From Clarkia xantiana subsp. parviflora (Eukaryota; Streptophyta; Magnoliopsida; Myrtales; Onagraceae), in NCBI GenBank assembly GCA_036873135.1, contig JAPTYO010000007.1, forward strand, positions 59,506,383-59,570,382: a stretch of DNA of 64,000 nt, written 5' to 3'. The notes below the pieces were generated by a model. The model was not told the origin of the DNA. It did no database searches and was given only the letters and a program-made list of their open reading frames with translations. A program made the position numbers and the translations under genes. Below, in pieces: positions 54,060 to 64,000 of this stretch. Within the stretch, counting starts at the first letter, position 1. The number at the start of each line of letters is the position of its first letter.

Positions 54060-55860
54060 GCACCACTCGAAATTTCTACCAGAAGTGAATTCTAAGATTT
54101 CACTTTCTAGTTCTGTGGTTAACAGATAAATCAACTAAAGACTAAAAACGAATTAGTTCTTATTTAGGCAATTTCATCCTCCATTGTTTTTCTCCATTCC
54201 CTCGTTTTGAGGTCCTTCCTTTGCTTGATGAACCGTCACTGGTTCAAGAACGAACATCAAGATGTTTAACACATCTCGTTTGATGGGATACTTCTCGAAA
54301 GAAGTTCGTTGCCTTTGACTTTGTATAGGCACGTTAATCCCATGTTTTAGTCTGATCGTTACTCCCACTCGGAATAATGCTTCTTATTGGGGCATTACTC
54401 CCACTGGGAACAATGGTGGTGGTTGAACTTACTTGGAATATCCTCTCGGTCTCGGTATTCTACCTCCGAGATGTATTCCTCGATCACTAGGATCTGGAAC
54501 CAAGTTGGTTGTTCCACTCCCACTAGGAAAAATGGGTAGTTGAAATAGTTCATTATCATGATTATCAGGTCCAACTTGATTCGCATTTTGAAATTTAGTG
54601 ATGATTATGTGTGAGGGGGAGTGAGCCCTCTCACTGGATTTATTATGAAGACGTTCCATCATCATTTACCAAATCAATCATCAATTCTCCCACTCGAAGT
54701 AAGTGGGACCTGAGAATCTCCATCAACCATCTGTTAACTTAATCAGTACCAGCTTGTTCGTTCTGCATAGCGTTGGAAATCCATCCTCAAACCTTTATAA
54801 TGTGCCATGTTTGACCACGAAACCATTGTTTCAAGATAATTTTAAAACTCGTATTCTCCGAGAGTAGTGCGTACTCTTGATAAATACTCGTTTTAATGCG
54901 CAAATTAATGCGTCTTTGTGATAAGGTTTTACACGAATCATTCATTAGCTTTTATGGTAACGTGATAACCGATTTTGTCAGAACATAGTGTTTTACATTA
55001 ATGTGAGTTAAATTAATCTCATCCCGCAGGAACAATTAATGTGTAACTCTAACATTATGTAGTTCTGAACTATGTTTCTTGAAGTGTTTAATGAATGTTT
55101 TTAGCCAAACTCTTCATTCAAGGCTAATGGTGAGAGAGTCGTTTTACCGACTACTTCTTTTCGTTTATTTAACTCATCCATAGATTTATCTATCTTATGG
55201 ACCATGCATTTAAGCTGTCGCTTTTAATGCCATGGTTGATATACTAATTAGATTGTTGTAGGTGGAAAGATTACATAAAATCTAAGTAGTTATCAATGAG
55301 TTATATCTGAAGAATTACAAACGAAAATTCCGCATTCATAAAAATACTTGATTATTAAATTCTTATCCCAAAACGATGTGTCCCGTCTTTCGAGGTGACA
55401 TGCGCCTCACGCATACCCGGTTAAAAACCGTGGGTTTGAGGATCGTTTTAGTCTCCAAATTTAAAAGCAAGATCGGTTTTAAACATGCACATTATTTGGG
55501 ATACAAACTATAATGGAGTACTTTAACAAATAAGGATGCTTGAGCAATGTGTTGAATAACGTGAATATGATAAAAATGAACGATGATAAATTCAATATTC
55601 AATTCAAGTATTAGTAAATACTCGGAAAATAATGTGTTCCACCAAGAAACTTATTTAAGAGTATTTTCAAACAGAAATAAAAGTAGATATTTTAGCAAAT
55701 CTAAAGATAAAGAATCTCTCATTCGATCTTTATTCTTCTGGGGCATCCTCGATCAGGTCGTTGCTTCTGTTTCTTGGCTCAGTAATTCAAAAGAAAATGA
55801 ATTACTCTCGAGTGATTAGAAGCAAAAGAGAATGAATGATTTTCATCATCTTTTCTCTTT
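54060..55860 (-). other. Conserved stretch without recognisable protein between gag and RT
   Basis: Colinear with 32300-34130: ACTCCCACTCGGAATAATGC, TCGGTCTCGG, CACGAATCATTCATTAG-type strings and TCTTTCGAGGTGACATGCG occur in the same order. No integrase or protease motif was found. Short frames only. Confidence 0.5.
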
Positions 55861-55881
55861 ACGTACCTTAGGAGGATTAGT

Positions 55882-56720
55882 GCATGCATTAGCCAGGTGT
55901 CCTTTCACGTCACACCTGAAACACGTTCGAGTTTCCTCTTTACGTGTCTGCTTTGCTTGCTTTTTCTTACCACCAGATTGTTTGCGTTTAAACGTCTTCT
56001 GGGATTTGTTCGCCACAAACTTCTCAGTTTTGTTCTGAGAGCTTTTTCCCTTTCCCTTGCGCTTCCCCTTTTGTCGGTTGGAGCGGAGGATGCAATATGC
56101 ATTTCAGATCTAGACTTTTCAGCCTTGAGCCTATCTTCCTCCAGCTCAAGATGAACTTGTACCTTCTCGAGAGTATAGATATGGGTAGCATGGGTAAGGC
56201 TCATTTTCATGATATTCCAAGAGTCGGGTAAAGAGCGGATCATGTAGTTGATTTGTTGTTCCTCAGACAGGTTTTCACCTGCTTCCTTGAGCTCAGTGAT
56301 CAAGTTACACATATGCATAATATGATCTTTTATCGTATGCTTGGGATTCTTCTTATAGGTGTCAAGAGCGATGTTTAACGCTCTCTTTTAGGCAATGGTG
56401 TATACACCGAATGTTGCCTTAAGACCATCCTAGAGGTCCTTACCAGTCCCCAAATGGTCAAACCTATAGAGAATCTCGTCTTCCAACATAGAGAGCAAGG
56501 TGGAACGAACATCATGATCCTTGACATCCCATTCATCATAGAACGTCTTTTTCTCATCTGTGAGGTCTCCCTCAGGCCTAGTTCGTTTTGTGGTCAAATG
56601 CTCCAGACCTCTTATTTCAGAGATTATCATCTTAACTCGTTTATTCCATATTTTATAATTACCGCTATTCAATCTTATTCCCTTATTTAAATGGGAAATG
56701 ACATTGCTAGTTAGATCCAT
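55882..56720 (-). pseudogene. Copia-type gag with zinc knuckle, frameshifted
   Basis: The start at 56720 gives MDLTSNVISHLNKGIRLNSG and NYKIWNKRVKMIISEIRGLE; the YxxW motif is typical. A second frame, 56318-55905, has QQINYMIRSLPDSWNIMKMS and LEKVQVHLELEEDRLKAE, the UBN2 (capsid) part. The CCHC knuckle CFRCDVKGHLANAC lies at 55923-55882 in yet another frame. At least two frameshifts separate these pieces, so no full gag is made. Confidence 0.85.
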
Positions 56721-57240
56721 CTATATTAACACATTGACAATCATGCAAAGTTTATGAAGAGAACAACATTTTGACAGAATTGCAAACATCGGATTATCTA
56801 TTATGATGGAATACGACGAATAGTGATTCTTCAGTCACTAAACCAAACCAACTTCAGTAAACCGAGGAAGGGGGTGTCGTGAAAGAATTCACACTATTGT
56901 CGTTTTCAATCTAATATATCAGTCTTTTGAAAACGGTTATTCTATTGCAAATTACCGGAACGAGAATTTTCAAATAAGCATACCCGATCTTGGCTTTCCC
57001 AAGGCCCTTATAATTTTGTAAAATTATCCGATAATTTACGCATGCATATTTATAATTATACTACATGTAGCAAATCATCATACCATGCCATAAATATTGA
57101 ACACAACATGCTTAATGTTCCTAGCATAAATAATTCTACGTAAAGTAAATTATCACATGCGTTCTATTGTGAACATCCTAGCATACGCGTCAAAACATGC
57201 AATATCCGCACTATAAACTTTAGTAGGCTGAATCATTTGT
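56721..57240 (-). mobile_element. Leader of the minus-strand Copia-like element
   Basis: It aligns with 34890-35400 and 28890-29480 (CCAAGGCCCTT, TACGCGTCAA, CATGCTTAATGTTCC). It ends at a junction with foreign Copia DNA at about 57240. The primer site is lost. Confidence 0.65.
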
Positions 57241-57840
57241 TGATTGATGATTAGGGATTACAATGCAAGAGGTAAACTATATATACTAGGTGATAAGGAT
57301 CACCAACTAGGACTAACTATCATATGTGCCTAACTTGGTGCACCAATGTGCATATACCATGTAACATGTACTTCATGATATATGCACCATATAATAGCCT
57401 TATACAATCATCTAATGACATGATGGAAGTAAATGCAAGTGTAAGTAACAAGATGCAATGTGAGCATATCAACTTATATACTCTATATTCTCCCATCCTT
57501 TTCTTCTTCTTCTTTTCTTTCTTGGAAGACATCCTTGATTCCATATAGCTTTAGCAAAGCTAAGTGCTGATTCTTTACCAATGCCTTGGTAAGCAAGTCA
57601 GCAAGTTGTTCCTTTGAAGGAATGTAATGGACACCAATGATCCCTTGTTGAATATGGTGTCTTGTGAAGTGGCAGTCTAGCTCAATGTGCTTGGTGCGCT
57701 CATGGAACATGGGATTCTTTGCAATCTTCACAGCTGTCTGGCTATCTCTGTGTATTGGGATAGGAAGATTTACTTGTATGCCAAGTTCCTTGAGTATTCT
57801 CCCCACCCAAAGTGCCTCCTGAATTGCAACTCTTAGACAT
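57241..57840 (-). pseudogene. RNase H end of a different Copia family
   Basis: 57840-57483 reads VAIQEALWVGRILKELG, the PIHRDSQTAVKIAKNPMFHE motif with catalytic Asp, RTKHIELDCHFTRHHIQQG and YIPSKEQLADLLTKAL: the C-terminal part of RNase H of a Tork/Angela-like Copia, clearly distinct from the local family (compare KYHSRTKHIDVKY). 57482-57241 would be its 3' untranslated part. Both ends are sharp junctions, and its right end replaces the first 25 or so bases of the LTR at 57841. Confidence 0.85.
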
Positions 57841-58379
57841 CTATGGAATGCTAAACGTGTACTAGCAAGAAATCTAATCTACGCAGCGGAATTAGTACAC
57901 ATAACTTTTAGCTTTCTTGCCCAAGAACGAAGTGGAGGGAGTTCTGATCCTCCGGTCGGAATCACGTGCAAGTTCTTCGTTAGAAGAAGTCTCATGCGAT
58001 GTAGCTCCACAACAAGACCTCAGATTGATTCTTCAACGGAGATGGAACCTCAGACCAGATGTGACGGTGCCGAATTTTAGACTAAGGGAAACAAATGTTC
58101 TCAATGGAGATCCTTGTTATTATGAATAAGTGAATAAACCCTTAGCAGACACCTCTATATATAGTATTGGTGGAGTTGCCAAAAGGCAACTCCAACCAAT
58201 GTGGTATAGGGTGGCCGGCCGAATTGCATGTATAAGGGGGAGGCCCAATTTTGGGCCTCCCTTGTCAATTACTAATTGGATTTGGTCCAATTAGCCCAGA
58301 TTGACAATTACCTATTTAACTTAGGTAATTCCCTTAATTAACGGGCTCCTATACGACGCCATGTCACCATATGCTAACA
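57841..58379 (-). repeat. Copia-like 5' LTR (minus), subfamily 1, end truncated
   Basis: It starts inside the LTR at CTATGGAATGCTAAACG (TATTGGATTACG and following bases missing) and ends ATATGCTAACA. Stem TGGAGTTGCC AAAA GGCAACTCCA at 58171-58194 is perfect. Confidence 0.85.
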
Positions 58380-58384
58380 GAAAT

Positions 58385-58650
58385 ATATATCACTATCAAT
58401 ATATCTAAATATTTAATAGGGTTAAAGATATTATTGATAGATTTTATTGCCTAAAAGATTGAGAAAATATATTGTCAGTATATTTGTTACCCTATTTAAG
58501 ATATTGACAATAAATAAATATATATAATATATATTGTGCGATTTTTACATATATATATATATATTTTTGATTGATTTAATCTTACAGCTAGAATCATAGC
58601 AATAAATATATATATATATATGTTTTTATATGGTCCGAAATTTATATATA
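58385..58650 (+). mobile_element. Leader of the plus-strand Copia-like element, second part
   Basis: It continues the leader broken at 50991: ATATATCACTATCAATATATC and AATATTTAATAGGGTTAA mirror 46440-46510. It is interrupted at about 58650 by the Helitron. Confidence 0.7.
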
Positions 58651-58652
58651 TA

Positions 58653-58771
58653 TATACCAATATAAAATGTGAGAGTTGTCCTCACCCCCTAAAGGTACCT
58701 CTTGAACATTTTAATTTTAATTTTATTATATATATATATATATATTTGTTATATTTAGTTCCCATATTTTT

Positions 58772-58834
<63 letters not shown>

Positions 58835-60270
58835 CATGTTATATTTAGTTCCCCTATTTTTATAAAATGGCAATTTAGTCTTTTTATCTTTGAGACCCAT
58901 CTATTTATCTTTACTATTTATTACTAAAAAAACCATTTAATTACATTTTGTTATTTTTAGTTTTTTAGGTCGCTTAATTGGTAGGTCACCGTAGTTATTA
59001 TTAATTTCTCCATCAAATATATATCAATTAGAGTCAACATGCATTTAATAGGTGCAAATGTCAGGTAGATGCATTTTTCCGTTCACTATATCACTGATTT
59101 GAGGATGTTCTGCTTGTTATCATTTTTGTATCAAATAAATTAGTCACTTGCTAACTCAAATAACATATCAAATATGGATCAAACGTGGTTCTTGAAGTTT
59201 GACTTTACATATAACATGTTACTCAATGTTTAATACTTATTGACTCGAACTATCGATTTAGTTATTGCGTTTGTAAATTCAATTATATTAGGTATCTCCT
59301 AATTGGTAGTTGAATAAATAGTTAAGTTGAATTCAAGTATAAACTTTAGACATTAGTGTTTTAAAAAATTGATGATTTAGTCCCTACAATATTTGAGTAT
59401 TACTAAAAATTTCATTAGATAAATTGCATTAACTTTTTTTGTTAAGGTCGCTTAACTGATATGTTACATAATTATCATTAACTTATTAATACAATATACC
59501 TATAAATTTGAGCCACCCATAAAGTATGATATGTACTCAACTCGTGCAAACTTCGAGTACATGTTGAGATTTTTTTGTATCACATAGATCAGTCACTTGT
59601 CAAATCATATCAATTGTCAAAATATGGGTCAACCACGGTTCTTGAATTTTGACCTTTTACGGATAACCTGGTACTCATCGTCCAACATTTAGGCTATTGA
59701 ATGATTAATTTAGTTCTTTTGTCTGTCAATTAAATCAAATTCTGTACAACCTAATTAGTAGTTAAATAAGTAATTGACATAAAATCAAGTATAATCTTTA
59801 GGTTTTAATGAATTGAAATTTCCTTTAGCATTAAATCAATTTTTGTTGGTATTATGATATAAAATTGCATGAAAAGTGTATAGTTACGTTTGTATAGGTC
59901 AAACTTCTCCACCGAAGACTCTAAGTGGTTAATTGCGGGCTTACATTCTTCACTCCTCAAGTTGATAAATTAGATACAACTTTGTTGTTAATAACACACG
60001 TCATACTCAATCCAACTCATTATTAGTTATAACAGTAAATTAGTATCGTAATTTAAAACAATAGTTAATTATTGACTTAATTATCTTCTTCTATTTTTCC
60101 CGTTTTGAATTACTTTGTATCGCTCTTTTAGATCACAGATTCATTTCTCGCAACCCCTAAACATGGCCATGTATTAATTACATATTATCATATTAGAAAA
60201 CTGAAGATAAATTATGTATTTTGAAACTTAAACGATTTATGCGCGTTCAACGCACGCGTTAATAACTAGT
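58653..60270 (+). mobile_element. Probable non-autonomous Helitron
   Basis: The 3' end is typical: a GC stem GCGTT C AACGC within GCGCGTTCAACGCACGCG, then AATAACTAGT (CTAGT at 60266-60270) before AT. The 5' end is placed near TATACCAATATAAAATGTG by comparing with the uninterrupted leader at about 46210-46290; TA repeats blur the exact base. It is AT-rich with no Rep or helicase and contains a TA microsatellite at about 58780-58830. Confidence 0.65.
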
Positions 60271-61640
60271 ATATATATATATAATATTAGAAATTATTTT
60301 AAATAATTAATGTTACTTGGTGGCTAAGTTAGATATTTTTAGACTTTAAAACCCTACTTGGGCCACAAGTAAACATTTTGGCCCAACTTTTGAAATTTTA
60401 ATTATTGGGCGTCCAATATATTAAGCCGGGACGGATTTATATCGAACCGGATTTTCTCAATCGGTTCGACCTAATCGAGTCGGGTCGAACCGGGGTAATT
60501 AGGTGGATCTAACCTAACCAGTTTTGTGTGTTGAACCAAACCAAACCCTATTTTATTGGACCGGTTCGGACCGAACCAGATTTTTAAATTTAAAACTGAA
60601 ACGAACTGAACCGGATTTGCCGGACCGGGCCGAACCAGATTTTCTGAACCGAACCAAACCGATCCGAAATTGACTGAACCGAAATGTTTTCAAAACCGAA
60701 TGCAAGTCATTTAAATAAAATAGGGTGGTCAAGTTTTAAAATCAAAATTTTTTTTAACCTCTAAATGGACTACACAGTGCTCATAAGGTTGCTAACCTTT
60801 ATGCCTTGTTTCGATTATGGGGATGGATCTCGGAGATATATGTTTTTTGGGACTTGATTAATTAGAGGGCTGAATTGCAATTGTTCAGTATTCAATATAT
60901 ATTAATGCATGATTAGAAATGTTGTCTTGACATAGTCAAGCTAGCTGGACATTCCATGTTGTGGGCGGAGCCCTAGTTAAATATATAGAATCCGCACTAG
61001 GATAGGCAAACTATGATGGTTGGAAATGCCTAGGATTCATGTCTAGAATGTTGCGTAATTGAATATAAGCATGAGTTGTTAGCCCCTAATGTTTAAAATT
61101 ATTTTAAAACCGAAAACCAGTCGCCAAATATGTATGATTGTTGTGGAATTTTCATGTTTGACACGTATGCTAGAATGTTGAGGATGTAGTTGCATTTGAT
61201 AATTTACTTGTAAGTAGAATTATATATGGAAGCATGAGTTCCTCGGAACGTTAGACGCATGACGCGTAAGCATGAATGTGGTTTGTATGATGAAAGTTAC
61301 TAGCATATGATAATTTGCATGGACAATAGAATTATATATGCATGAGTGAATTCATCGGAATATTTTTCCAAAATGAAAAGGGCCTTGGGAAAGCCAAGAT
61401 CGGGTATGCTTGTTTTAAAATTCCTGTTCCGGTAATTTGCGATCAAAACCGTTTTAATAGACTGGTCTATTGAATTGAAAACGGCGGTAATGTGAACTCT
61501 ATCACGACCATCTTCCATTGGTTTACTGGTGGTCGGTTGGTTTAGATGAATGAGGAATCGTTACTTGTCGGATTCAATCTTAATAGATATCTGATGCATG
61601 CAATTCTTTCTCAAAATGTTATTGTCTCCCTGATTTTTGC
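60271..61640 (+). mobile_element. Leader of the plus-strand Copia-like element, third part
   Basis: Reverse complement of 46200-45480 followed by 35480-34900, in that order. It includes the CCGAACC-rich block (60450-60720) and CATGACGCGTAAGCATGA. The Gypsy-like insertion of the minus-strand copy is absent here, so this is the uninterrupted form of that target site (around 61030-61050). Confidence 0.75.
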
Positions 61641-62010
61641 ATATTCATTGATGTTTTAGTATGAATTGGTTGAATTAGTGCGATTCGATATTCCTCGCAA
61701 TCTTGATGGTATGAATCATGATGAATAAAAGGAGTACGTGTTGAACTCTCTACAACGATTTCGAAAAGTGGAGAGGACAACTACAAATGAATATGGTAGT
61801 ACGTATGATTTTGACAATGCGAAATGAATTTAACAATTTGTTTCACCAAGAATAGGAGTAGACTCTTTGATGATCTCAACGCGTATGCGGTGATACATTC
61901 AACCTTGGTAAAGGGGGTTGAAGAAGACTTCAATTACAACCAGGCAATGTTGCAGCTTAGTATTCCTTTTCATCTGCCTCGTTGGAAGCAAGGATGCAAA
62001 AGCTAAACGT
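61641..62010 (+). pseudogene. Copia-like gag remnant
   Basis: RFDIPRNLDGMNH corresponds to FYEPHNLDGMDY of the copy at 34875, followed by stops. 61824-62006 keeps a short frame (FDDLNAYAVIHSTLVKGVEE). Strongly decayed. Confidence 0.45.
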
Positions 62011-63420
62011 TTCGGTTAAACGTGATGGTCTTCTTTCTTTTCATGGATGTTGGCGTAAAACCCGCATCGGATCTTCAGAATGAAAGGTCAACATAAAAAA
62101 GATGTATATGGTTGTCTGATATTGACAGGAATCAATGACCTTGAGCTTAATCAAGTATAGTAACCACAGCAGTAAAAGGGAAACCTTCTCTGCTCACCAT
62201 ACTGGGTTCGAAAGAAATCAACCATGATCTGCATATTATAGAGAGAACTGGACCATAAATGTCTTATACGATAATCCATTGGGTTAAACCATGTTGATAA
62301 AGTGCGTCTCTAGTACGCCACGTAGGTCATGTGTATGAAGCTGTATAACGTTTTATACAAACACAGATCATTTGATGTAATTCACTCGTGAATTACTCAG
62401 TTGTGATGTTCAACATGACTTAAAGTTCTCGACTATCTATGCGACAATCATGGATCAAATACGCGATCTTCAGATCAAGAACCCTACCATTGTCATTTAT
62501 CGTTTGTTAGAGTTACTAAAATATTGGTTATTTCGAGATTCAGATTTATTGAATAAAGTAGTTTCCGTTCGATTCGAAATGTGATCTACTTGTCAAAATT
62601 AATCGACCCGGTTAAAAGGGAACGATCCGAAATGAAATTTCGGCCAGGTAAAAGTGGTCGAATAAAATGAAACGATTCACGTACTCCGTCATCTCAGTCG
62701 GGAAATTGAACTGAATATACACATCAATTGCGTAGCCAGATCGAAAGATTTAGTATTTCTTTATTATTATTACTCCATTGAATGAAATAAACTGTAATGA
62801 TAATCATGTGCGAAACCGATTTAATTAAATTGTATTAAATTCAGAAATGAAACGATTTAACCAAAGGTTAAGCTGGGGTAAGTTGCGCCTTGAGCAAGTG
62901 GACCTCGAAAGAGGAACACATCGTTTCAAAGTATGATTTAATAATGATGTGTTTAAATGATGATGTGCTGAATTTTCGTTTGCATTCCCTTAGAAACAAC
63001 TTATTGATACCATTTACATCGGTAAGAAGTAGGCTTCGGAAGCTACCACGACCTTGTAAAAGTATAAACTGACACATAAGGTGAAAACCTGAAATGCAAA
63101 GTTCAGAGATGGGATAAAATCTCTGAGATAAGCTTGCAAACGAAGAAGGATGAAGTCGGTTAAACGATTTTCCTTCCGTAAGCCTAGAACGATAAGTAAG
63201 GCTAAGCATTCAAATCAAATGACGCACTTCTAAAGGCATAGTTTATAAGCATAATGTTAGAGTCACTTCGCCAGACGTTCCCTAAGGGATGATAGGAAGT
63301 GATTCACATTAATGTAAAACTATGTTCCATTGTAATCGGTAAGACAAGCCGCCATAAAAACTGAAGAATGATAATGAGCTACTCATATCATCATGCGGCA
63401 TTAATTTGCGCATTAAACAC
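62011..63420 (+). other. Conserved stretch without recognisable protein, reversed copy
   Basis: Reverse complement of about 34100-33190: GACCTCGAAAGAGGAACACA, TTTTCGTTTGCATTCCCTT, AAACGATTTTCCTTCC and TCATATCATCATGCGGCATT are recognisable in order. It is cut at 63420. Confidence 0.55.
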
Positions 63421-64000
63421 TGTTGGGATCAAAATGACGTGGCCTTGAAACTTCGAGTAGTGGACTTCTAAGTCTCGCCGGGAGCAAGCTCACTCAGGTG
63501 TCTTTCTTGGTCGCGTGGACACTTAGTTTCCTTTGGTGGCTTTGTGCTAGGCGAGGACCTGAAAAGAGGTGGGGATGGCCGCTGATTCCACTCCGAAGCT
63601 CAAGTCAGTAATGGATATCGAGAGAATAATATAGACTAATTGACAGATCTTAGAGCTTAAATAATGAAAGTGAGCTCCTATTTATAGGGAGATCTTTACC
63701 GACTTTTTCAAGGAGGCGGCTACTATGCCTTGATTGGCTGTTTAATGGCGGTGGCTGCCTTTATTTGATTGGTTGAGAAAGATGGTGCGAAAATCAGTAG
63801 GTGACCAGCAGGTCGCCAGCTGGTGCCACTTTCTTCAGAGGAAGGTTTTCGTGGTATAGAGGGCGGCGAGCAGGTCGCCAGCTGGTGCCCCTTCCTTCGG
63901 AAGAAAGTCTTCTCAGAGGCAGCGAGCAGGTCTCCACCTGTCCTTTCTTAAGAGGGAAGGTTTCCTCCAAGTATCTGATGGTCGACTCGACTCACTCGTA
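63421..64000 (-). mobile_element. Gypsy-like LTR (minus), cut by the window end
   Basis: It begins TGTTGGGATC after AACAC. It shares ordered strings with the LTR at 23160-23977 and has a minus-strand TATA region opposite CTATTTATAGGG (63683-63694). Repeats of GCAGGTCGCCAGCTGGTGCC occur at 63809 and 63868. It interrupts the plus-strand Copia-like element. Confidence 0.65.

Larger units (their letters stand above)
50992..58379 (-). mobile_element. Copia-like element (minus) with TSD GAAAT
   Basis: 3' LTR 50992-51553 and 5' LTR 57841-58379 (subfamily 1), flanked by GAAAT at 50987-50991 and 58380-58384. On the minus strand: leader (57240-56721), gag from 56720 with a zinc knuckle at 55923-55882, a 1.8-kb stretch without recognisable protein, RT (53927-53397), RNase H (53366-52788), a non-coding 3' part and the purine tract GGCGAGTGGGAGC (51554-51567). 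The 5' LTR has lost its first bases and the primer site, replaced by a 600-bp piece of another Copia family (57241-57840). No integrase was recognised. Confidence 0.85.
49939..63420 (+). mobile_element. Copia-like element (plus), nested host of a Copia copy and a Helitron
   Basis: 5' LTR 49939-50538, primer site 50540-50552, leader 50553-50991, then after the inserted copy (50992-58379) the leader resumes at 58385 exactly where it broke. The join is supported by the uninterrupted minus-strand leader at 46430-46540, which carries the same strings across the point. The leader holds a Helitron (ending 60270). Gag remnants start near 61640 and the conserved non-coding stretch runs to 63420, where a Gypsy-like LTR cuts in. 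The remainder is beyond the window. Confidence 0.8.

Noticed and set aside
58620..58900. Frames rich in Tyr and Ile on both strands
   Set aside because: They are translations of a TA microsatellite.
1..64000. tRNA, rRNA or miRNA genes
   Set aside because: No cloverleaf with promoter boxes and no rRNA core strings were seen by eye; a dedicated scan was not possible.

Overview
The window reads as nuclear DNA of a flowering plant: AT-rich, intron-containing genes, and dense plant-type transposons (hAT, Mutator-like, Helitron, Copia-like and Gypsy-like LTR elements). There is nothing prokaryotic in it. Function names come from recalled family motifs and not from a search.

Left part (1-24 kb), genes and smaller transposons. 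At the left edge lies the 5' two-thirds of a PHO1-type phosphate exporter gene on the minus strand (eight exons, SPX domain followed by the first membrane helices); the rest is outside the window. From 4.98 to about 11.2 kb come a Copia-like LTR with its primer-binding site and, inserted just behind that site, a minus-strand Gypsy-like derivative with no recognisable pol. A broken, intron-bearing copy of VPS45 lies at 11.65-12.12 kb. It is followed by a 525-bp Mutator-like foldback element (9-bp target duplication), an 821-bp hAT element (8-bp duplication) and a probable Helitron. The only complete-looking gene is a three-exon minus-strand gene at 16.2-18.2 kb for a small, probably plastid, two-helix membrane protein (DUF6737-like). 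Its upstream side carries two abutting hAT elements, one with a third hAT nested inside it.

Right part (22-64 kb), a large nest of LTR retrotransposons. One Copia-like family appears at least eight times in both orientations. Minus-strand copies form a tandem LTR-internal-LTR-internal series (29.5-49.9 kb). A pol-less Gypsy-like element of 9,948 bp (35506-45453, duplication ATAGA) is inserted in one of them. A plus-strand Copia copy starts at 49939. Its leader is interrupted by a minus-strand Copia copy (50992-58379, duplication GAAAT) and then by a Helitron (ending 60270). Its body is cut at 63421 by another Gypsy-like LTR that runs off the window. Reverse transcriptase, RNase H and gag survive as broken reading frames; no integrase was recognised.

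The most interesting unexplained signal is structural. In the Copia-like LTRs a short stem-loop, usually with a four-base loop, sits 6-9 bp before the TATA box. The stem sequence differs completely between LTR subfamilies while pairing is kept. The Gypsy-like element has a 10-bp stem with a four-base loop at the same place, and also an array of about 30-bp palindromes centred on CCTAGG, and tandem repeats whose units each carry a small stem that stays paired as its sequence changes.
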